Below are positions 22,312-32,799 of a stretch of DNA of 64,000 bases, piece after piece. The notes beneath the pieces are model-generated. The model saw only the letters and a list, made by a program, of their open reading frames with translations, had not been told where the DNA came from and did not search any database. Source of the DNA: Catenaria anguillulae PL171 (taxonomy: Eukaryota > Blastocladiomycota > Blastocladiomycetes > Blastocladiales > Catenariaceae); the NCBI GenBank assembly GCA_002102555.1, contig MCFL01000118.1, forward strand, positions 1 to 64,000, read 5' to 3'. Position numbers and translations under genes: made by a program. The stretch's first letter is position 1. Each line of letters opens with the position of its first letter.

Positions 22312-23162
22312 ATGACCGCGACATCATCCTCTGGCGCCGCCTCTTCTCGTCCGGGCTCAGCCTCGCTTCTCTGGGCAAAGTATCTCGCCCTGCTGGCCAC
22401 TCGCCCAGTCCTCACTAAGGTTGTCCGGAACTATTTCTACGTCGACATCCTTACCCTAACCGTTTTCCTTTCGATCTTTTTTCACGCTGTAGGCAGGCAC
22501 CTCGGCCACCCTCAACTTTCTCCAAGAAGCCGTCGCCAATGCCCTCGCCACTGACCCTAACGCCTCGTCGGCCGATGCGCTGATCAAGGCAGGCAAAATG
22601 GCGGCGTACGGGCTGCTTGTCTCGGGCCCTCTGGGACACTACTTGTACGATTTGCTGAACAAGGTCTTTGATGGATCGAGTTTGGCGTCCATGGTGGGTC
22701 AACTGGTTGGCGCAAACGTCGCAGTGGCGCCAATTCAAAACGCCGGTTCGTTCGTGTTGATCTTCAAACAGCCCAGGATGACGCTGACGACAGAACAATG
22801 TGCTCAGTATATCTGGCCGCCATGGCGATTCTCGCCGGAAGGCCCAACGTGCTGGACGAAGTTGAGCGTGGATTCATGCCGCTGAGTACGACTCTTGTTG
22901 ACGGCAACACTCTCCCCGGTATTGGCTACTTATTCCGCCTTTCCTGCTCCTTGGTGATACAGTGAAGCTGACCTGGGCCGTGTTCCCCGTCGTGCAACTG
23001 ATTGCCGTCAAGTTTGTCCCGCACGACTTGTGGCTACCCTTTTTCAACATTGTGTCGTTTGTGTTTGGTGTCTACACCAATTTCAAGATCAAGCAAGAGC
23101 ACCGCCGGCGCCAGATTGCGGCGGGCAAGAAGAAGACCGGAGCTGCAGCCAAGGACGAGTAG
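22312..23162 (+). CDS. Mpv17/PMP22-family membrane protein
   Basis: Four-helix channel-like protein of the peroxisomal or mitochondrial inner membrane. Four exons: 22312-22419, 22493-22745, 22808-22885 and 22963-23162, giving 212 residues, the family length. Family landmarks are WAKYLALLATRPVLTKAGTS at the start, GPLGHYLYDLL near residue 70, NAVYLAAMAILAGRP in the third helix and the signature block TWAVFPVVQLIAVKFVPHD followed by WLPFFNIVSFVFGVYTNFK. It ends in a basic tail (KKKTGAAAKDE). I chose ATG 22312 because residues upstream of it are only a Lys run from a GTG. Whether it is peroxisomal (PMP22-like) or mitochondrial (Sym1-like) cannot be told from sequence alone. Confidence 0.88.
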
Positions 23163-23382
23163 GATGCTTTGATTATGTCGTTGGAGAGGAGAGTTGGAAA
23201 CCAGTGGGTGGTTTCGCAGACGAAGCGTCCAAGCTGCTGTAACGTACACATTTTGTACACTGTATGAATTCAACAAGGAATGAATCTATATGTGCACACA
23301 CAATTCGGAGCAAACTTCAGGGCCGGGGATTACAGGTATGATGGAATCACACAGGGACAGGCACGAGCTACTCGAAATCAAA

Positions 23383-24186
23383 TCAAGCAGACCCATTCTC
23401 AACAGGACCCGCCCCGACGTCAACCTTGGCCATAAACTCGTCAATGACACGCTTGACCCCCTCCTTGTCCGACATGGGCGGGAGCATGTTCCAAGCCGGC
23501 CAACCCCGCACCAACGACGCTTTATCTTGATCGTCCAAATCCGGCGCTTGTTCCAAGAGCGCCTGCTTGACTAACGCAAACACAAGCTCATTGCCCACCT
23601 TGTTGAAGTGCAGCCCGTCACAAAAGATGTCCACGCCCTGCTCGTGCGCTTTGGCATACGTGGGCGCAAACATGTCGAGCGCCGTCCACTTTGGCATACC
23701 CGCAACGACCTGCTTTGCGGCCTCGACATAGGTGCGCACAACCTTGTTGAGCCTGGGCAACGGGTCCGTTTCGGGCACGCCGTCGTGCCTGGCCCACCGC
23801 TCCTCCTGAATGCACGGCGCCGTGAGCACCAACTTGACGCGAGCGTTTGGAAACGCAGCGTCCATGTCTTGCATCAAGGCTCGCAAGTTGGCCTCGTATT
23901 CGGGGAGTGGCACGTGCTGCGCCATGTGCGGCAACACGGCATCGTTTGCGCCAAGCCACAGGATGACCACGTCGGCTGAAGCGCGGGCAGAGGGCGTGGG
24001 CCAGTGAGTGCGAACGAGGTACGGCAGCAGGTGCGAGTAGGACTGGGTCGTGTATCCCGAGGCACCGTATGCGCACACTTGGCGTTTGGCTGCGAGCCAG
24101 TTGGATAGGTGGGCGAGCCACCCGGAGAAGCCCGGGTCGTGGCCGAATTGGGTCAGCGAGTCGCCAAAGACGAGGACTTGTTTCAT
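23383..24186 (-). CDS. IAH1: IAH1-type GDSL esterase
   Basis: Isoamyl acetate-hydrolysing esterase, SGNH hydrolase superfamily. Intronless, 267 residues. Block I is VFGDSLTQFG with the nucleophile Ser10. Block III is WLGANDAV with the oxyanion Asn. Block V is CDGLHFNKVG with the catalytic Asp and His. A strongly Ala/Leu/Val helical middle follows the family pattern. I chose ATG 24186 (context aacaaacATG, nine residues before GDSL) rather than an in-frame ATG at 24231, which lies inside a CATT repeat. It is divergent from UDP-glucose 4-epimerase. Confidence 0.9.
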   Translation of the reverse strand: MKQVLVFGDSLTQFGHDPGFSGWLAHLSNWLAAKRQVCAYGASGYTTQSYSHLLPYLVRTHWPTPSARASADVVILWLGANDAVLPHMAQHVPLPEYEANLRALMQDMDAAFPNARVKLVLTAPCIQEERWARHDGVPETDPLPRLNKVVRTYVEAAKQVVAGMPKWTALDMFAPTYAKAHEQGVDIFCDGLHFNKVGNELVFALVKQALLEQAPDLDDQDKASLVRGWPAWNMLPPMSDKEGVKRVIDEFMAKVDVGAGPVENGSA

Positions 24187-24748
24187 GTTTGTTAATGTGG
24201 TGTGCTTGAAGTCAGTGGGACATTCATTCATTCATTCATTCATTCACATGAAACGTGGACAGAGAGGGGCACGCAATCCTATGGCCACGCGCGGTTGCAC
24301 ATCACTGCCGTGCCAAGGCGGCACCCCGACGTGGAATCATGATCTTGTGCCAAGGCGACGCACCGGCGCTGGTCGGTACCGCAAAGCGTCAGTCGTGCTG
24401 CTGTAGGTACCTGCCGGCTGCATGCAGATTCAGAAGAGGATACGCGACTCAAATTTGAGAGACGCCAAGGCAGCAGCGGCAGCATCAGGCATGGTCCGAG
24501 TCTCCGTGGTAGACTGTCAACGGTGGCGGAATCAGATCGGCGGCTCAATCGTACGCTCCCAATGAGTCGCCACACTGCTCGCCTTCACAGTGCACTGGAT
24601 CGCAACTTGGACGAAAAACACTCAAAACGCCAACCGTTCCCGCCCAACCCTTTGCTGCCACCACTCCCACCCCATCCTCTCTCTCTGCGGACACACACTG
24701 GCCCGTCCACCGCCACGCAATCAACTTGCCACCACACCACACTCCACA
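24187..24748. other. Divergent promoter region of IAH1 and UDP-glucose 4-epimerase
   Basis: 562 bases between start codons with no gene. A CATT microsatellite lies next to the IAH1 start, and the stretch just before the epimerase start is C- and A-rich (24700-24748), as in many fungal 5' leaders. Confidence 0.5.
24221..24246. repeat. CATT tetranucleotide microsatellite
   Basis: About six and a half copies of CATT. On the minus strand it reads ATGA repeats, so it places several upstream ATG codons in the IAH1 leader, one of them in frame with IAH1. Confidence 0.9.
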
Positions 24749-25885
24749 ATGGCTCCCATGAAGGTCTGTCTGTGCTCCGTCCACCATCCGTCATCCAAAC
24801 GTGCCTGTGATCCGATCCGTCCCTTCGTCCCATTCGTCTGAAGCTGACTCGCCGCGCCGTCCATTGCCCATTTGGCCCCACACGCATAGGTCCTCGTTGT
24901 CGGCGGAGCCGGCTACATTGGCTCGCACTGCGTGCGCGAGCTGTGGAAGCTCGGCGCCTCTGCCTACGAGATTGTTGTCGTCGACAACCTGTCGACTGGC
25001 CACAAGGAATCCATCCCAGAGGGCGTTGCCTTTGAGCACGCCGACATTCGCGACAAGGCCACGCTGATTCCCGTGTTTGAAAAGCACCAACCGCAAGCCG
25101 TGTTCCACTTTTGCGCCTCGATTGTCGTGTCCGAGTCGTGCACGGACCCCTTGGGCTACTACAACAACAATGTGACGGGCACGCTCAACATGCTCGAGGT
25201 GATGCACCAGTTCAACGTCAAGTACTTTATTTTCTCGTCGACGGCCGCCGTGTTTGGTGTGCCGCAAAAGTCGCCCATTGAGGAGGACGATGCAAAGGCG
25301 CCCGTCAACCCGTATGGCGAAACCAAGCTGGCCGTCGAACGCATTTTGCACTGGTGCGACCAAGCCTACGGCATCAAGTCGGTCGTGTTGCGTTACTTTA
25401 ACGCGTGCGGCGCCGACGACTCGGGCGCCATTGGCGAGGACCATGCCCAGGAAACACACTTGATTCCCGTCATTTTGCAAGTGCCCCTGGGCAAGCGCGA
25501 CCAAGTGTACATTTACGGCGACGACTATGCCACCGACGACGGCACTTGCGTGCGTGACTATGTCCACGTCACTGACTTGTCCACGGCACACATCAAGGCC
25601 CTCGAGTACCTTGTCAAGGAAAACACGTCCAACCAGTTCAACTTGGGCTCGGGGAAAGGTTATTCGGTCAAGGAGATTATCGAGGCCGCCCGCAAGGTCA
25701 CAGGCCACAAGATTCCCGCCGGCATCAAGGGCAGGCGTGCGGGTGATCCGCCCACGCTCGTGGCCAGTTCCACAAAGGCCGAGCAGGTCTTGGGCTGGAA
25801 GCGCAAGTACACGAGTGTCGAGGACATTGTGGCCAGTGCATGGAAGTTCCATCAGGCGCACCCCAAGGGGTACGGTGAGCATTAG
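24749..25885 (+). CDS. GALE: UDP-glucose 4-epimerase
   Basis: Interconverts UDP-galactose and UDP-glucose (Leloir pathway), NAD-dependent SDR. Two exons, 24749-24763 (encoding only MAPMK) and 24890-25885, give 336 residues. The NAD-binding motif GGAGYIGSH begins at residue 9. HFCASIVVSESCTDP, SSTAAVFG (catalytic Ser region) and NPYGETKLAVERIL (Tyr-x3-Lys) are all present. RYFNACGAD and CVRDYVHVTDLSTAH are canonical. Unlike Saccharomyces GAL10 it has no mutarotase domain. The five-codon first exon is typical of genes here that have an intron right after the start. Confidence 0.94.
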
Positions 25886-26210
25886 GGTTTGTTGGGTTGG
25901 GTGGGTGACTTGTTGTTGGTATTGCTCCGTAGGCACAGACTTGATACAGACGACTGATTATAAATATGTATGTACTCCTACGTGAGTCGAGTCGCGTAAT
26001 AGGGGGATGCAGGCTGAGGCAAACGAACAATTGTATGCTCTTTTTCATAAAGCGGAAGACATCAAAGGGCGTGGGGGACAGAAAGAACAAGAAACAGGAG
26101 ACAAGACTGAGTGACAAGGAAACGGTCAAACGATAATTTAATGGTAGGCTCGCCGAAAAAAACAGATCATCACCACCCATATCACAGAGGATCACAAAAT
26201 CACACGAGCT
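25886..26210. other. 3' flanks of the convergent epimerase and porin genes
   Basis: AT-rich at 25955-26040 and 26130-26170. No gene seen. Confidence 0.5.
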
Positions 26211-27062
26211 TTAGGCGTCGAGAACAATCGACATGCCGACCTTGTGCACATTCTCGCCCAACCGGGTCGTGTCAAACACACCACCCAAGGAGGCCTTGAC
26301 ACCGGGACGCAACACCTGGGTGTAGCCCAATCCGAGCTTGCCAGCATTGTCAATCTTGGCCTTGACAAAGGCGTCCTTGTCGAGGGCGTACTTTGCGGCC
26401 AACTCGAGCGACACATTGGCGCCCGACTTGCGGTCCCACGTGGCACGGCCACCGGCCTCAAGCTCCTTGTTGACCTTGTGGAAGTACGAGCCGGCAAACG
26501 TGTCGAGCTTGTTGGCGGCGTGGAGGGCCATGGCGTACTCGCGCGTAGCGTAACCGAAGGCAAAGTTGTACTTTGTGACATTGCCCGAGGCCAAGTCGTA
26601 GGCCGTCTCGGCACCAAACAAGATGCCGTCGTGGTTGAGGGCAAGGTCGGCCGTGGCAATGGGGCCCTTGAACAGATCGATCGACGAGCGGGTGGCCAAA
26701 GCGTCTTGCTTGTACTCAAGCGACACCTTTGCATTCTTTGTGCCGGCGTGAGGGAGCAGCGAACCGAGCAGGTTGAGCTTGAGGCCCTTGGTGAGCGAGT
26801 CGGCAAGCTCCACCTCGGCAGACAGCACATTGGACGTGGTCCACGTCTCGGTCAAGGTGAGGCCGCGGGCCTTGTCGGCGTACTTTGTCTTGAGCTCGCC
26901 GGCAATGCCGCCAGTCTTGTTGTCCTTGGCACCCGACACGGTGAAGTTGACGCCGTTGGAGGCGGTCGTCTTGGTCTCGAGCTTGATGGAACCGACGGGG
27001 AAGTCCTTGCCGAGAAGGTCCGAGGCGGCCTTGCCAATGTCGGAGAACACAATCGGGGGCAT
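26211..27062 (-). CDS. POR1: Mitochondrial porin (VDAC)
   Basis: Voltage-dependent anion channel of the mitochondrial outer membrane. Intronless, 283 residues, the family length. It begins MPPIVFSDIGKAASDLLGKD, the usual N-terminal amphipathic helix, then VGSIKLETKTTASNGVNFTV starts the beta strands. Alternating-polarity strands run to the C-terminus, with the late motif LGLGYTQVLRPGVKASLGG (eukaryotic porin signature region), and it ends VHKVGMSIVLDA. It is divergent from the pyrophosphatase gene. Confidence 0.95.
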   Translation of the reverse strand: MPPIVFSDIGKAASDLLGKDFPVGSIKLETKTTASNGVNFTVSGAKDNKTGGIAGELKTKYADKARGLTLTETWTTSNVLSAEVELADSLTKGLKLNLLGSLLPHAGTKNAKVSLEYKQDALATRSSIDLFKGPIATADLALNHDGILFGAETAYDLASGNVTKYNFAFGYATREYAMALHAANKLDTFAGSYFHKVNKELEAGGRATWDRKSGANVSLELAAKYALDKDAFVKAKIDNAGKLGLGYTQVLRPGVKASLGGVFDTTRLGENVHKVGMSIVLDA

Positions 27063-27544
27063 GATGAACGGTTGAGGAGGTAGGTGTGTTTAAACGAGGG
27101 CGGCGTGTGCTGCAGAGCTGTGGAGCAGAATTCCTTGGAGGGTGCGAGAGAGAGAGCCGAAGGGACGATGGGATGCAGGCTGCCTTTGACCTTTGAGTGT
27201 GATGAGGTTGTCGTGAAATGGAAAAGTTGGCGACGTGTTGTCTTTGCCGTGTGCCGGAACTGATCGGCGACCGAAACGTGTTGGGGCCTCTGCTCCCAGA
27301 TCCATGTGCCGATCGCGCTAAAGCAAAAGTGGGGCCGAGGCGGAGGCGGGGGCTGACGCGCAGCCGCACGTGACAAGCGCTGTGGAAAACCCCTCTTGGC
27401 CCCCAACCACTCTGGTCATGTCGAGCCGTCATCATGCAATCATGCCACGATTTGTGTGTGAATGACCCAACAAGTGAGCTAGCCGCGGCCACTCAATGGA
27501 ATCCGATTTCCTCATCTTCAGAGCCAAAAACAACAATCCAAACC
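27063..27544. other. Divergent promoter region of porin and the phosphodiesterase gene
   Basis: 482 bases to the preferred start at 27545. An in-frame ATG at 27434 could extend the plus-strand gene by 37 residues. No other gene seen. Confidence 0.45.
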
Positions 27545-29444
27545 ATGTCGTCTCATCACCCGAGCCCACGTCCGCCATCCAACGCAAGTGACCGTTTGAC
27601 CGCCGCCTCCATTGGTCCCACGGCCGCCGGCACCACTGCGACTGCCGTGCCTGCTCCCACAACGATGACGGACCGCGAGCGCGTCGGCTTGGACCGCATT
27701 GGAGATGGCTCTGAGCTGCTCCTGATTCCCACCACTGACCGCAAGAAGGACTTCACCATTCGCCTTGACGACGTTCATTCCGACGCAGATCATGACGACG
27801 GCGACGGCCTGAGCGACTTTGAGGAGTGGGGTCACCACGACATTCGTCCATATCCGCACAATTCTCGGCGATCTGTACCCGGCCAGCTGGCAGATCGCGT
27901 CCGCAAATCGTTGCAGTCTTGGTCAACGCGTCCACGGCTTGTGGCCATTGTTGGCTCACTTACACTCGTAATCCTGACTGCAGCGTTTCTCTCACGCCCA
28001 TCCGCCCCGCCATCCCCTCCACCACTCACCTTGCTCATCTCCATTGACGGCTTTCGGCCCGACTACTTGACCTCCCGTTCCTCGCTCACCCCTCACCTCC
28101 ACTCACTCCTGTCGTCATCATCTTTGTCGCCAACGCCCCGCCCTTCTGTGCACGCCAAACACCTCCGCCCTTCATTTCCCACCATCACATTTCCAAACCA
28201 CTACACGCTCGTCACGGGCCTGCTCCCTTCGCAACACGGCATCGTGTCCAACGCCTTTTACGACCCAGCCCTCAACGCCTCTTTCTTGTACACATCGCCC
28301 GAATCCAATGCCGACCCGCGATTCTGGAACCGAGCCGAACCGCTCTGGATTACAGCCGAGCGCCAAGGCTTGGCCACGGGCGTGGTGCATTGGCCCGGCA
28401 ACGAGGCCGCACACGATGGCCGGTGGCCCAGCTTGTGGATGCGGTACAAGAATTGGGGCCCCAGCCAACGGGTTGCACTAGTCATGCACTGGCTGGATCC
28501 ACGCAATGTGTCTGGCCGTGTACCCAAGGCGTTGGTTCCCAGTGAGGACGTTGGCGAGGACTGGTCAGGGTTTCCTGGCCGTAAGCGAGCACAGTGGCCC
28601 GCGTACCCGCCGCCCGCAGCGGCCGCCGCGGCACAGGGCTTGTCACTGGTTGCACTGTACATTCCGCAAGTGGATCAGGCGGGGCACAAGCATGGCCCGG
28701 ATTCGGCCGCAGTCAATCAGACGATTACAGAGGTGGATGCGGCGCTCGGCGACTTGTTTGCGTTTTTGAAGGCGACGAGCAGGTGGGACACGACAAATGT
28801 GGTAGTGGTGTCGGATCATGGTATGGCCAAGGCGGGCGAGGATGAGAATGATGCCGTGGTGCCGGCCGAGGGAAGCAGCAATCGGTATCGGATCTCGCTC
28901 AGAGAGGCATTGGGCGGGTATCACGATGTAGTGGTCGTCAGGGATCGGTGGCCAATTGTCATGTTGGACCCCGTCAAACCGCAAGGTACTGTGTGATGTA
29001 AGCCCGGCTGCTCTGATTTGTCTCTTACTGACAAGCGTCATTCCAACAGACACCATGCCCATCCTGCGTCAACTCCAACTCACATCGACCCGCCTGCGCT
29101 TCCGTGCCTTTCACCGCGACGCACTCCCACCGGAACTCCGCTACGGCGCCAACCTACGCATTCCGCCGATTGTTGTGATCCCAGACAATGACTTGCAGTT
29201 CGAAGACTTGCCCAACGAGTCGCTGCCCACGGGCATGCATGGGTACGACTTGACGACGGACGCGTTGGGCGAGATGCGCGCCGTGTTTCTGGCGAGCGGG
29301 CCGGCGTTTGCCACTGCGGCGGGCACGGGCGAGACCCGAGTGGTGGATGCGTTTGATAATGTCGAGGTGTATGGCATCTTGTGCAAAGTGATGGGGATTC
29401 ACCCAGAGCAGAATGCGGGCACAGGGGTTGAGTGGTTGATGTAA
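27545..29444 (+). CDS. Type II membrane nucleotide pyrophosphatase/phosphodiesterase (ENPP-like)
   Basis: Ecto- or vacuolar enzyme that cleaves nucleotide pyrophosphate or phosphodiester bonds with two metals. Two exons, 27545-28985 and 29050-29444, give 611 residues. An acidic cytosolic region of about 130 residues is followed by one hydrophobic segment (LVAIVGSLTLVILTAAFL) and then the alkaline-phosphatase-like domain. Metal and nucleophile motifs are LLISIDGFRPDYL near 162, PSFPTITFPNHYTLVTG near 210 (nucleophile Thr before FPN), IPQVDQAGHKHGPD near 372 and VVVVSDHGMAKAG near 420. HGYD in the second exon is the last metal ligand region (family GYDN). Residues VMLDPVKPQ and onward match the fungal Npp1/2 group rather than vertebrate ENPP with somatomedin domains. 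Confidence 0.88.
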
Positions 29445-29621
29445 ATTCTTTGTATACATACAGTGACAAGTGGCATTTGAGTTTCTCACACCTACTGACA
29501 TTGAATGCCGTCTAGACTGCACCCGGCCATTGAGTAAAACCATCAAACTGGCATTATTCCGGGCGGACCAATTCAGTCGGATCGGCGGCTGGCGGCGTGA
29601 GCGTGAGAAAGAAAATGGGAG

Positions 29622-32198
29622 GCGCAACCGTACAGTTTGTGTCCTTGGCTCTCTCGTCGACCAAAATAATCTTTTATTCATAACGTCCACCGACCTCGAC
29701 AACGTATTGATACATACCATTACCAGCCTCTCATATCCTTCCCTCTCCAGTGGCGACCCCTGCTTCGATGCCCTCATGCATGCTTCAATGCCCATCCGAC
29801 GCGTTAATGATGATCTCCCTGCCCAGCAACCCGCCCTCAATCATATCATGCTCGACACCCAAGGCGTATGTACGTCCGCATCTTCCTCGACGTTGCCCCT
29901 CTGTGCCTTTTTGTGCCTCTCGGGCTTGCGCGATACCGGCCAACCGTCGTATTTTCACTCACACTTTTTCGGTTGTTTTCTCGTTGAACGATCCGATCAA
30001 CATTTCAGGTAACGGAAACCCTGTTGCTTGGTTTCTTGGCGTGAACCCGGCGGCCAACAACTTCACGGACGAGTGTACATGGACTTGACTCTATTCTGTA
30101 TTGCAGCCCTTGACCGTTGCCCATGGACAGATGACGAGGCTGGTGAATGCTTTGTGCGAATCGGCCTATTTCGTGCCCAGGCCACGGACGCTGGCTCCTT
30201 GTTTGCAGGAGAATGCAGTCACATTGTGCTTTCGGCCGTCGCAGTGCCGCATGTCCTGACCACGACGGCCCAGAACCAGGTCAAGACGAGAAAGGCGATG
30301 CCTCGCTCCCCAATCTTGAAGCCGCGCTTGAGGACATGCGTCCATTCCTCTCAATCGATCAGTTTGACGAGATGAGTCCCACCGAACAGCTCTACGGTGT
30401 ATATGTCGTACGTCGTCCACTGACACTGATCGTACCTCCGTATTTGGGTGATATCCTTCTCACTTGTCTGTTTCCCACAATCCGCAGTTGAGTTACGCCG
30501 CGGTCTTCAAGAAGGGATCAGCCGACCTCGATCCCAACCCTCCCCCACACGTCAGGGCGTTTCTGCATGAGCATGCGCAAAAGGGGACCATGGCAGCGCC
30601 GGCAGAAGCGTGTCAAGAAGACGGCCGGCTCTCAATTTGGCGGGTTTGCAGCATCATTGGTGAGCGGAGGTGCCTTTGTCATTGTTTCCGCACGCACGTT
30701 CGATTCGGAATGGTGGGTACAGTGTGGAGGTGTGCAAGAACTTGTTAGATATCCGCAGCCATTCTGTCCGGACTTTGGACACCCATCCCAAGCACAACAT
30801 GGGCGATCCAATGCAAGAGCGGCGGGAAATGACACGGCATTCATTCTCGTGGAGACGGCACCGACGACCGTCGACGGCGACAACTGTGGCATATTATTCT
30901 GCTCGTACGTTCCTTTCTCATCGCTTCTCGATCTCTCAACACGCAATCATATCCTGAAACCTCTCTGCCCGGCCCATTGGGCAACCCATGTATTCATTCA
31001 GGCACATGGAGACATGCGTCCCGGAGGCGATTGCCAAGCTCATCCCGTGCCCACACGCACACGGGTACCGGCTGCACCCAGTGGACTTGTCCCACTATCG
31101 CGTTACACGAGGTGCGCGAGAGGAAGGGCGCCCTCGTTGCGCGCGACGCCGAGGACCGCGCGGACAAGCTCAAGGATGTGGATCTTGCCGCCGAGCACGC
31201 CAAACGCGCCAAGTTTGACGACGACGGGCGCGCCGTTGGCGAAGAGATCTTTGCCGAGTTTCTTGCTGCCATGGACGCGACCGTGGATGCCGACTCCCCA
31301 GCCGCCGCCGCTCAAGAAGCGGGCCATGTGCTTGTCTTGGGCAAACTGGCCAGCAAGGCCGTGGAGGTGACGAAGCGCAAGTACCACCTCCCGAACGTTG
31401 CCGCCATCAGCGGCCTGACCGACGACACTCCTCTCGCCACCCCCGGTCCATCCTCCGAGTCCTCCAAGCCTCGCAACGGGCGCAACGCGGCCCAGAGCCG
31501 TTGAGGTTACCCCCAACGCTCTCTGGCCGCCGGCTGTGAATCGAATCCGTCTCCCCGCCAGGAATGTGGGCGGCACCGAGGATTTGAAGCAAAACTCCAA
31601 GGATGTCGACTGCGACAAGAGCACCCATAAAGGGTACAAGCGCAAGAAGAAGCTCGCGCGCAAGCTTGATGCCGAGATGGCTGCGGTTCTTGCGGCTGCG
31701 GCGTCTCGGGCGGCGGTTGCAGCTCGGGTTGCGGATCCCAAGTTCATGGACGTTGACGAGGACGAGGACTTTGTCAGCGACGTGGACATGGATGACGGTA
31801 ACGACGACCACGACGCCGACGGGTTGTCGGACGAGCCCATGGATGTTGACGAAGAGATTGGTAGCGACGACGACGTCTACAAGCCCGCGCCCGGTCCTTT
31901 CCTGGCCAACAAGCCGCACCATCCCGACGTCAACACAACTGCCGAGTGGATCGATTCGCTGTACAAGTACAAGCGTAAGCGGGACCGGGCAGTTGACCAG
32001 CAGATTCAGGAAATGCGGGCCGCGCACAAGCAAGCCGGCACCAAGGACGACAAGGCCGTGAATACCAAGAGGGCCGAGCTGTTGAAGGCGGTCAATTCGG
32101 ACATCAAGCCGTTGGAGCGGCAGTTTGGCACTTTGATTGCCGAGTTTCGTCCCGTGGAGGCGGTTGTTGGGATTTTGCGTCAAAAGTTTTCCTATTGA
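29622..32198 (+). CDS. Unresolved multi-segment gene (family not recognised)
   Basis: Several plus-strand stretches look coding but do not join in one frame. 29650-29870 encodes LVDQNNLLFITSTDLDNVL and more. 30110-30235 encodes GQMTRLVNALCESAYFVPRP. 30260-30410 encodes SLPNLEAALEDMRPFLSIDQ. From 30486 comes LSYAAVFKKGSADLDPNP. 31110-31504 encodes a charged helical region, ERKGALVARDAEDRADKLKD onward. 31443-32198 is open in another frame and encodes a basic patch, an acidic stretch (DVDMDDGNDDHDADGLSDEP) and a coiled coil ending GILRQKFSY. Splice-like sites occur at 29874, 30109 and 30485, but at least two frame changes (near 30260 and near 31500) lack a plausible intron. Either indels break the gene, or two genes lie here. 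The limits given are approximate. Confidence 0.35.
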
Positions 32199-32799
32199 TG
32201 CTTAGGTTGTGCGTGTGTGTGCTTGTCTCTCTGCTTCCACACGATCCCCTTCTTTGGCTTGCTTTTCTCGGGTCCCTCATTTTTTCCGATGCGGACGGGC
32301 GTTGCGATTCAGTTTGTCTTGGCTTGATGAAGTGGACAAAAGAGGGGCGGGATGTGCCGGGGTTCAACCAGGTCTTTGTAAATCCCCTGCGCTCTGACAG
32401 GTTGGTCTATGTTGCCTCAAAAAGTGGACCCAAGTCTCATCTGAATCTGAATCTGAATCGATTGATCACACCCCGTCGCGTCAGCACTTCGATGCACAAG
32501 TCACGACTCGAGGCACCAGTGTGCGAATGGGGGCCGCTGTACCGGTGCCGTGCGGTATGTGGTATCGGACCGCTCCACTGTTGCTCTGTCTAGATGTGAC
32601 GCGGCCACGAAGAATGACGGCAACGAGCGCGGCCTGGGCAATGTCATGGGCGTGATGGACAGGTGAGGCGTATTATAGCTTGCCGCCCGCTATCCAACAG
32701 GTGAGGGGACAACGAGTCCGAGACACAATGGCAATATCATACATAAGACGAATCCGTGTTCCCACCGACTTACATTCTGATGTACACGAACACAAGGTG
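32199..32799. other. Intergenic region, no gene recognised
   Basis: 3' flanks of two convergent genes. Three tandem CTGAAT units lie at 32439-32458. Nothing else stands out. Confidence 0.5.

Noticed and set aside
26244-27083. 279-codon plus-strand frame
   Set aside because: Antisense to the porin gene.
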